Shown in pieces: positions 14,582 through 19,651 of a stretch of DNA of 19,651 nt. The stretch is from positions 16,726 to 36,376 of the forward strand of contig DDEO01000091.1 of the NCBI GenBank assembly GCA_002336725.1, written 5' to 3'. The translations under genes were made by a program, and so were the position numbers. The first letter of the stretch is position 1; each line of letters opens with the position of its first letter. Origin of the DNA: Bacteroidetes bacterium UBA1952. Its GTDB lineage: Bacteria; Bacteroidota; Bacteroidia; Chitinophagales; Chitinophagaceae. The notes under the pieces were generated by a model. The model was not told where the DNA came from. It ran no database searches and saw only the letters and a program-made list of their open reading frames with translations.

Positions 14582-14774
14582 AGCACTGCGTACGTTGGGT
14601 CGGCAGGGCTGGAAACCGCAAACCGGCCCGGGGTTACAAACCACAAAACCCATGTTTTATCGCGCCCTGTCTTGTGGGATTGTATATTGCCAACCTTATC
14701 GAAGCCGAAGTTTTCAACACTGCCAACGGCAGGTTTCAACATCAGCCCCGGCACAGTTCTTGCACCCCTCTGTT

Positions 14775-15779
14775 ATGCCCAATCCCAAAGGTACCCTGCT
14801 CGTCATTGGCGGCCACGAAGAGAAAAATCTCGATGGCACCGCCCCGGAAATCCTGCTGCGCCAGAACAACCCGCAACGTTTCAGCATTCTGGGAAACCTA
14901 CTGGCCCATAAGCCCAACGCACACCACGACATCCAGATTATCGCCTCGGCTTCTTCCATCCCCGAAGAGATGGAAGAACTCTACCGCAAGGCCTATCAGT
15001 CGGTGGGCTTTAATGAAGTAACCTTTATCCATGTAAACTGCACGGAAGATGCCTGCGAAACGGAAGCTGTCAAAAAAATTCATTATTCGCACGCGGTGTT
15101 CTTTACCGGCGGCGATCAGCTACGGCTGATGGAACAGATGCGCGATACGCCGCTGCTGGCAGCCATCCGCAAAAAGTATTACAACGACCCTAATTTCATC
15201 GTTGCCGGAACGAGCGCCGGTGCCATGGCCATTCCGGAAAAAATCATTGGCAGGGGACGCATCGAGGAGGCGCTGATGAAGGAAGACCTGCGCATGAGTA
15301 CCGGCATGGGGCTGGTCAGCAATATCATCGTGGATACACATTTTGTGAAGCGGGGACGCTTTGGCAGGCTGGCGCTGGCTGTGGCCATGAACCCGGAATG
15401 CATTGGCGTGGGCCTGGGCGAAGACGCAGCACTGATGATTAAAGGCGGCAACGAGGCGACGAGCATCGGCTCCGGAATGGTTATCGTTATCGACCCGACG
15501 GACATGGGCGCAACCAACGCATCCTACGCCGCACCCAACGACCAGATTGTAATCGAAAACCTGCGGGTTCATATCCTGGCCGGCGGCTCCAAATACCTGA
15601 TTCACGAACGGGAGTTTTTGCTGGCTGACACTCAAATGGAACCCAACGCCGCACCGGCCATTCCGGAAGTGCCGGACGAAGCAGTGGAAAACCTGCAACT
15701 CAGCAAGGAAAAACAAGACTCGGTCAATCTCAAGCAGTCTGTGGCGGATAAACGGGAAGTGATGGGCGAGAATAATTAA
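14775..15779 (+). CDS. cyanophycinase
   Basis: A 334-residue serine-type exopeptidase of the S51 family that cleaves cyanophycin (multi-L-arginyl-poly-aspartate) to beta-Asp-Arg dipeptides. Family marks are KGTLLVIGGHEEK (5-17), FTGGDQ (110-115), the nucleophile Ser147 in GTSAGAM, and the His in DTHFVKRGRFGRL (187-199). The ATG at 14775 is chosen because MPNPKGTLLVIGG is the usual family start. The last 50 or so residues are a polar, probably disordered tail. No signal peptide is visible at this start. No cyanophycin synthetase is in the window, so the polymer may be made elsewhere in the genome or scavenged. Divergent from fmt; the stop is followed by a perfect hairpin after 8 bases. Confidence 0.9.
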   Translation: MPNPKGTLLVIGGHEEKNLDGTAPEILLRQNNPQRFSILGNLLAHKPNAHHDIQIIASASSIPEEMEELYRKAYQSVGFNEVTFIHVNCTEDACETEAVKKIHYSHAVFFTGGDQLRLMEQMRDTPLLAAIRKKYYNDPNFIVAGTSAGAMAIPEKIIGRGRIEEALMKEDLRMSTGMGLVSNIIVDTHFVKRGRFGRLALAVAMNPECIGVGLGEDAALMIKGGNEATSIGSGMVIVIDPTDMGATNASYAAPNDQIVIENLRVHILAGGSKYLIHEREFLLADTQMEPNAAPAIPEVPDEAVENLQLSKEKQDSVNLKQSVADKREVMGENN

Positions 15780-15787
15780 CGTGCATT

Positions 15788-15821
15788 CGGATTACGTACG
15801 TCTTTCTGCGTACGTAATCCG
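15788..15821. repeat. perfect 13-bp-stem hairpin after cyanophycinase
   Basis: The stem cggattacgtacg (15788-15800) pairs perfectly with 15809-15821 across an 8-base loop, tctttctg. It has no T-run after it, so it is not a textbook intrinsic terminator, but it is placed as one. Its ggattacgta core is the same motif that forms the 16-bp tandem repeat at 16003-16080. Confidence 0.8.
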
Positions 15822-15890
15822 TCATGGCGGGCCTGACCCGCAATCCCGGTTATTTGTGTTGTGGAGATTCCGGGTCAAGCCCGGAATGAC
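15821..15890. repeat. dispersed inverted-repeat element (tgacccg type)
   Basis: A 25-base left arm (15821-15845, gtcatggcgggcctgacccg...) and right arm (15866-15890, ...gtcaagcccggaatgac) are inverted copies with about four mismatches around a 20-base spacer. Its inner end and spacer recur at 1-32. Elements with this gtcat...cgggc.tgacccg core are known as abundant intergenic repeats in other bacteria; no coding capacity. Confidence 0.8.
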
Positions 15891-15930
15891 GGTTTACGGC
15901 ATTTAGACAGCTAAATCATGCATCGCGTTA

Positions 15931-16131
15931 GCCTCACCCCCGGCCCCTCTCCGAAGGAGAGGGGAGCCGAATTGCGGTGTTCATTTTAGCGGTCCATTTA
16001 GTATTACGTAGGTAGGATTACGTAGGTAGAGGATTACGTAGGTAGAGGTTTACGTAGGTAGAGGATTACGTGCGCAGGATAATGTACGCACAGAAGCGGC
16101 TTCCAATCAGCTTCAAGCGGGACTTTCGCAA
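15931..16131. repeat. composite dispersed element, copy 2
   Basis: It has the same order as copy 1: gcctcacccccggcc hairpin (15931-15967), the identical 32-base core (15968-15999), then aagcgggactttcgcaa (16115-16131). In this copy the spacer between core and end motif is longer and contains the 16-bp tandem array. The end motif overlaps the last codons of the specificity gene and touches its stop codon (16113-16115). Confidence 0.7.
16003..16080. repeat. ggattacgtaggtaga 16-bp tandem array
   Basis: The motif ttacg(tag) recurs at 16004, 16018, 16034, 16050 and 16066, giving periods of 14, 16, 16 and 16 bases. Units decay at the right end (tgcgcagg, then aatgtacgc). It lies inside composite element copy 2, between the convergent cyanophycinase and specificity genes. 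The 333-base gap (15780-16112) holds only repeats. Confidence 0.85.
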
Positions 16132-17549
16132 GAGGTTTCGGCTGCGGAAGCAAAATTTACTTTGGGCAATCCTGCCACAATATCCATCGTTTCGCAGCTT
16201 ACGTGGATGATGCTGAGCAGTAAATCCAGAATATAGCGCGGCTTGCCGTGCTCCAGCGCCCAGTCGTTGGGGTCGTTGGTGATGTCGCTGTCTTTGTGGG
16301 TGGTTATCTGGTAGCGTTCCATAATCCACTCAAGGGCGCTCTTGCCGTTTACTACATATTCATACGCCTTTGCGGGGATGTTCTCTATGGTGATTTGGTT
16401 GTTGTAGAGGATGGTGTCTTTGCGGTCTTTGGCCGGGAAGCGCATTTTCTGCACGCGGTAAAGCCCCTCCCCATCCCTCCCCGAAGGGGAGGGGGCATCG
16501 CCTTGAACGGTCACTTCCGGGTGGTGCGGCGCCGTTTCGTAGTTCAGGTGCAGGTCGGCCAGGGCGCGGCCCGCTTTGCTAAAAGCCCAAAAGTCTTTTA
16601 CGTTTTCCACCAGCGGCAGGCGGGGCAGCATCTTTTTGAGGTCGGCGGCAAAGGTTTGGCGATATTCCGGGCTGTGCAGGAAGCCATACACGTAATAGAA
16701 AATATCTTCCTTGCCTACGTTCTTGCCATATTGCTTTTGCGCCCGCGCCAGAATGAAATCCGAAATGCCATCGCGGCGCGTGTATTGCTGCTCTGCGCCG
16801 GAATCAAACAAGCCTTGTTGGGCGGCGTTGGATTCTTCGTAGTAATAGAGGGGGAAGCACTGGCTTTTGCCAATAAGCTCTAAGTCGGGAATAATATTTG
16901 AAATAATTGCAGTGAAGTCTTTGGTTACTCCAACACCCGAAACACAAATCACCAGATTTTTTTGAGCAGATGGAAAGAGTTTGGGAATCTGATAGACCAT
17001 CTCATTAAACCCGCGGTCAAAATAGAGGCACTGTTTGAAAAAAGGCCGGTAATAAGCAGTAACAATGCCTTTCTCCATATAGCTATATGCTTTTTGCTTT
17101 TCAATGTCCCAAAGCAAAGCGCGCGTCCAACTGATTTTTGAGGCGTTAAAAGGCAAAAAGTCTTTTGCCTCTAAATCCTTGTTTCCTTTAGCAGCTTCTG
17201 CGAATACTTCCCTTTGCTCATTATAGTAAGCAATCATTTCAGCTACTCTTTGCGACAGACGTGACTTTGCCGAATCATAAACCCAAGCGTCCCTCTGCGT
17301 CTTTAATCCGTTAGAATAAATCGGCAAAAAGAAAGTCTGTTTATTGGTCTTATCTTCTTTATCTCCCAGTGGAATAAACGTCTCAAACGCATCATTGCGC
17401 ACACTTATCCAGTCGCCGTGTTCGTTGGGCTGCAATTCCTGCAAAGGCATTTCCGGATTGGCGAAGGAGCCAAAGCGTTTGAGGATGCGCAGTTTTTCTT
17501 CGCGGTCGAGGTAGTCGCCGATGTCGTGGTAATAGATTTTGGCTTTCAT
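16113..17549 (-). CDS. Type ISP-like restriction-modification specificity (target-recognition) protein
   Basis: A 478-residue protein matching the C-terminal specificity region of single-chain Type ISP restriction-modification enzymes: it starts KIYYHDIGDYLDREEKL, the junction sequence that in single-chain relatives follows the methyltransferase domain. It should bind DNA and choose the methylated/cleaved site, together with the methyltransferase encoded upstream at 18702. The ATG (17547-17549) overlaps the RhuM stop as ATGA, implying translational coupling. Residues 351-363 (DAPSPSGRDGEGL) are encoded by an inserted GC-rich palindrome. The final residues and stop lie on a dispersed-repeat end motif, so the natural C-terminus may be changed. 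More AT-rich than the left of the window. Confidence 0.8.
   Translation of the reverse strand: MKAKIYYHDIGDYLDREEKLRILKRFGSFANPEMPLQELQPNEHGDWISVRNDAFETFIPLGDKEDKTNKQTFFLPIYSNGLKTQRDAWVYDSAKSRLSQRVAEMIAYYNEQREVFAEAAKGNKDLEAKDFLPFNASKISWTRALLWDIEKQKAYSYMEKGIVTAYYRPFFKQCLYFDRGFNEMVYQIPKLFPSAQKNLVICVSGVGVTKDFTAIISNIIPDLELIGKSQCFPLYYYEESNAAQQGLFDSGAEQQYTRRDGISDFILARAQKQYGKNVGKEDIFYYVYGFLHSPEYRQTFAADLKKMLPRLPLVENVKDFWAFSKAGRALADLHLNYETAPHHPEVTVQGDAPSPSGRDGEGLYRVQKMRFPAKDRKDTILYNNQITIENIPAKAYEYVVNGKSALEWIMERYQITTHKDSDITNDPNDWALEHGKPRYILDLLLSIIHVSCETMDIVAGLPKVNFASAAETSCESPA
16464..16495. repeat. GC-rich palindromic repeat inside a coding sequence
   Basis: A C-run arm and G-run arm around gaa (ctcccc-gaa-ggggag) form a strong hairpin. 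It is of the same general type as the intergenic hairpins at 13327-13366 and 15931-15967. On the complement strand it is translated in frame as APSPSGRDGEG in the specificity protein, a composition unlike the residues on either side. Confidence 0.75.
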
Positions 17550-18562
17550 GGCTTTTTGTTTTTGGCTGCGGCCATTAGTTTTTCCAGCGCTTCGGTATCT
17601 GCTCTGTCTGCTTCCAGCGCCTCTTGGCTTTTGCGTGCGGCATCATAACGCGCATATTGCCCGCTGGCCGCCTGTTCCATCTGCTGTTTGCTGCGGCTGC
17701 CTGTGCCCGTTAGCAAGGCTTTGTTGCTGAATTGTATTACGCGGTCAGCTTCGCTTTTCCAGAAGGAAATACTCAGGGGTATCCGTTCCTTTACCCGTAG
17801 TTCTGCGGTGTCCAAAAACAGCGTTACAATGCGGTTGAGTGTATCTATTTCATCAGCGGTCAGGTAATTTTTGGCAATAAAAATATCTTCTTTGCGCACC
17901 CGGCTTCCCTTCCAGCTTGTCAGTCCCATGTTAGGCTGGTTAGCATCTGCGCGCTGTATAATCAGTTCAGCGGCGGTTTTGCCCGTTACTGCGAAGAGCA
18001 GTTTGTTTTGCACTTCTGCAAAAAACAGTTCGGTTTGCCGGTCTGTTTTGTCATAATCGCTGCTCAGGGAAAACAGGTCGCGTATTTTTTGGTAAAATCG
18101 TTTTTCAGAAGCCCTGATGTCGCGGATGCGGGCAAGCAACTCATCAAAATAGTCCTTGCCAAAAGCCTTGCCGCTTTTCATGCGCTCATCATCCAGTACA
18201 AAGCCCTTCATAATGTATTCCTTAAGGGTTTGTGTAGCCCAAATACGGAACTGAGTAGCCTGCTTGCTATTCACGCGGTAACCTACGGCAATGACGGCAT
18301 CCAGGTTGTAGAATGCAACCTTGCGCTTCACTATCCGGCTACCTTCCTGCTGAACTGTTTCCAAAATGGAAACAGTTGCCGCTTCTGTTAGCTCGCCGGT
18401 TTCGTAAATATTGGCCAGATGTTTATTAACGGCAGGGATTTCCACGCCAAACAATTCGGCCATTGCTTTCTGGTTCAGCCAAAAGGTTTCTCCTTCATAC
18501 CTGATTTGGATGCTCACTTTGCCTTCCGGCGTTTCATATAGGAGAATGTTTTCCTCATTCAT
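17546..18562 (-). CDS. RhuM-family protein within a restriction-modification operon
   Basis: A 338-residue protein of the RhuM (virulence RhuM) family, named after a Salmonella pathogenicity-island gene and often found in Type I restriction-modification loci; biochemical function is unknown. The family core includes FWLNQKAMAELFGV (28-41), resembling a helix-turn-helix-like N-terminal region, and YRVNSKQATQFRIWATQTLKEYIMKGFVLDDERM. The C-terminal 50 residues are charged and probably coiled coil. The gene separates the methyltransferase and specificity parts of a Type ISP-like enzyme. It begins 139 bases after the methyltransferase stop and its TGA overlaps the specificity ATG by 4 bases. A regulatory or DNA-binding role for the locus is inference only. 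No signal or membrane segment. Confidence 0.85.
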   Translation of the reverse strand: MNEENILLYETPEGKVSIQIRYEGETFWLNQKAMAELFGVEIPAVNKHLANIYETGELTEAATVSILETVQQEGSRIVKRKVAFYNLDAVIAVGYRVNSKQATQFRIWATQTLKEYIMKGFVLDDERMKSGKAFGKDYFDELLARIRDIRASEKRFYQKIRDLFSLSSDYDKTDRQTELFFAEVQNKLLFAVTGKTAAELIIQRADANQPNMGLTSWKGSRVRKEDIFIAKNYLTADEIDTLNRIVTLFLDTAELRVKERIPLSISFWKSEADRVIQFSNKALLTGTGSRSKQQMEQAASGQYARYDAARKSQEALEADRADTEALEKLMAAAKNKKP

Positions 18563-18665
18563 AGCGTTTGATTTTTGTCGTTTAAATGCAGTTTTCTATC
18601 TTCGTCCTAATAATACCGGCCAGGCCTCTTAACAATGCTCACTTGGGTTGGTTTTCGATTTTTAG

Positions 18666-18696
18666 TACAGCCTTTTCCTTTTTGGGAGAGGCTGTA
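18666..18696. other. hairpin between methyltransferase and RhuM genes
   Basis: tacagcc (18666-18672) pairs with ggctgta (18690-18696) across a 17-base loop. On the operon strand no U-run follows, so it is a poor terminator in that direction; on the + strand it is followed by a T-rich stretch. It could attenuate or stabilise the operon mRNA. The rest of the 139-base gap shows no clear promoter. Confidence 0.35.
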
Positions 18697-18701
18697 TTCT
18701 T

Positions 18702-19651
18702 TTAGGCTTCTGCGGGAATGTCTTCTTTTTTGGCGGGCTTCTTCACCAATAGCGTGATGGCAATGGGGGTGCGGCTGCCGCTGCCAAAAATCTTCCCGCC
18801 TTCCTTGCGGGAAAGCTCGCCGCTGGTGCGCTGATTGCCGCGCAGGTTAAAGACATAGATGCTGCTAAACTCGGCTTCGATGCTTTTCCGGAAACCATCG
18901 GTGCTGTTGCCGTCCAGCCAGGCCCCGTTGCTCACAAAGCAGATGATGCCGCCATCGCTGCCCAGGCGGTCGCTGCTCCAGCGGAATGCTTTGATGTAGG
19001 CATCGTAGAGACTTTTGTTCAGCCCCGCACTGGATTGACGCGCATAGGTACTCCCTATCCGCGCATCGAGCAAAGGATATTCCTGATTTTGCGCATTATC
19101 ATTCGCGCTCTTTTGCCCCACCGAATAAGGCGGATTTCCCATGATAATCCGGAGCGGTGCTTTCTTTTGTCGCTGCACCCGTGCGCTGTTTTGCGGGAAC
19201 ATTTCGCTAAACAGCTTTTCGCCGTCTGCCGTTTCGCCCAGTTGGAAGGTATCGGTCAGGCAGATGCCGTCAAAGGGTGTGTATTTCTCTTTGCCAATGC
19301 CGTCATCCGGGTCGGGTGTCAGGTCGTGATACACGTTTTCGATGTTGATAGCGGCGATATAGTAGGCCAGCAATACCATTTCGTTGGCGTGTATCTCGTG
19401 GCGGTATTTGCGCTCCAGGTCTTCCAGCCGGATGCGTCCGCTTTGCAGCAGCCGGGTAATGAAAGTGCCGGTGCCGGTGAAGGGGTCGAGGATGTGGATG
19501 TTTTCGTCGGAGATGCTGCGGCCAAATTCTTTTTCCAGGATGTCGGCCACGCTGTGAACAATGAAGTCCACCACTTCTACCGGCGTGTACACGATGCCCA
19601 GTTTTTCTACCATCTTGGGGAAGGCGGTCTTGAAAAACTTGTCGTACAGCT
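18702..19651 (-). CDS. Type ISP-like restriction-modification methyltransferase part (5' end outside window)
   Basis: The C-terminal 315 residues of a larger protein. The frame is open to the window edge, and residues before the first Met (YDKFFKTAFPK) are typical family sequence, so the Met at 19613 is internal. N6-adenine methyltransferase motifs: GIVYTPVEVVDFI (motif X region), DPFTGTGTF (motif I, AdoMet binding) and IIMGNPPYSV (motif IV, catalytic). Single-chain Type ISP enzymes have nuclease and helicase domains before this and a specificity region after it. Here the protein stops after VKKPAKKEDIPAEA, exactly where the specificity region would begin; that region is encoded separately at 16113-17549. 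One TTCCGGAA (18886) is present. Confidence 0.85.
   Translation of the reverse strand, partial: LYDKFFKTAFPKMVEKLGIVYTPVEVVDFIVHSVADILEKEFGRSISDENIHILDPFTGTGTFITRLLQSGRIRLEDLERKYRHEIHANEMVLLAYYIAAINIENVYHDLTPDPDDGIGKEKYTPFDGICLTDTFQLGETADGEKLFSEMFPQNSARVQRQKKAPLRIIMGNPPYSVGQKSANDNAQNQEYPLLDARIGSTYARQSSAGLNKSLYDAYIKAFRWSSDRLGSDGGIICFVSNGAWLDGNSTDGFRKSIEAEFSSIYVFNLRGNQRTSGELSRKEGGKIFGSGSRTPIAITLLVKKPAKKEDIPAEA

Larger units (their letters stand above)
169..18893. repeat. highly iterated palindrome TTCCGGAA (dispersed)
   Basis: Exact copies seen by eye start at 169, 1641, 2127, 2643, 3067, 3077, 3191, 3323, 3354, 3716, 5407, 5899, 6255, 6361, 6474, 7483, 8461, 8482, 8780, 9170, 9302, 9459, 9483, 9721, 9872, 9998, 10424, 11198, 12109, 12871, 13035, 13099, 15232, 15661 and 18886. 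Most extend to TTTCCGGAAA or TTTTCCGGAAAA. Most are inside genes and are read in every frame (FPE, SGK/SGN, FRK). An 8-mer is expected about 0.3 times in this length at even base composition. It is a set of sites, not one continuous feature. Confidence 0.9.

Noticed and set aside
14515..14754. 80-residue N-terminal extension of Fmt
   Set aside because: Fmt proteins start at MRIIFFGTPDF; the extension has no family support and covers the divergent promoter region.
14595..14774. 60-residue N-terminal extension of cyanophycinase
   Set aside because: The family start MPNPKGTLLVIGG at 14775 is better; the extension is intergenic in character.
18563..18701. Frameshift or sequencing error joining methyltransferase and specificity genes
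   Set aside because: A complete RhuM gene with coupled stop/start lies between them, so the split is not a simple indel.

Overview
The window looks like a chromosomal piece of a Bacteroidota bacterium, probably from the Saprospiria/Chitinophagia side. The evidence is the gene families, the lack of clear Shine-Dalgarno sequences, and TAnnTTTG-type -7 boxes before some genes (5609, 6239). Coding DNA is fairly GC-rich; the right-hand 3.5 kb is visibly more AT-rich.

Layout. 1-302: repeats only. 303-2541: an App1-type phosphatidate phosphatase (-) divergent from a diacylglycerol-kinase-family lipid kinase (+), then a CDGSH iron-sulfur protein. 2543-2790: a modular array of tiny hairpins. 2772-3779: a lipoprotein and a secreted YiiX/YebB-type papain-fold hydrolase (-). 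3959-5497: an ALDH7-type aldehyde dehydrogenase (-). 5639-7843: YajQ and a COG2509 FAD-dependent oxidoreductase (+). 8202-13231: three tandem paralogous multi-pass membrane proteins, probably GT-C-fold glycosyltransferases. 13594-15779: methionyl-tRNA formyltransferase (-) divergent from cyanophycinase (+). 16113-19651: a restriction-modification locus (-) in which a Type ISP-like enzyme is split into a methyltransferase gene (cut by the window edge) and a specificity gene, with a RhuM-family gene between them that overlaps the specificity start by 4 bp.

Two patterns not explained by the genes stand out. First, the palindrome TTCCGGAA occurs about 35 times by eye, mostly inside genes and in all three reading frames, where chance predicts well under one. 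It almost disappears in the restriction-modification locus. Second, nearly every transcription-unit 3' end is capped within about 1-12 bases of the stop codon, or overrun, by a repeat array, and each array has its own motif and period (7, 7, 8, 10 or 16 bp, or micro-hairpins). The three divergent 5'-5' gaps lack such arrays. Some repeats have entered coding sequence: a GC-rich palindrome lies in frame in the specificity protein, and repeats supply the C-terminal residues or stop codons of two proteins.

The genes do not form one pathway. Local links are the phosphatase/kinase pair, the lipoprotein/hydrolase pair, the membrane-protein triplet and the restriction-modification operon.
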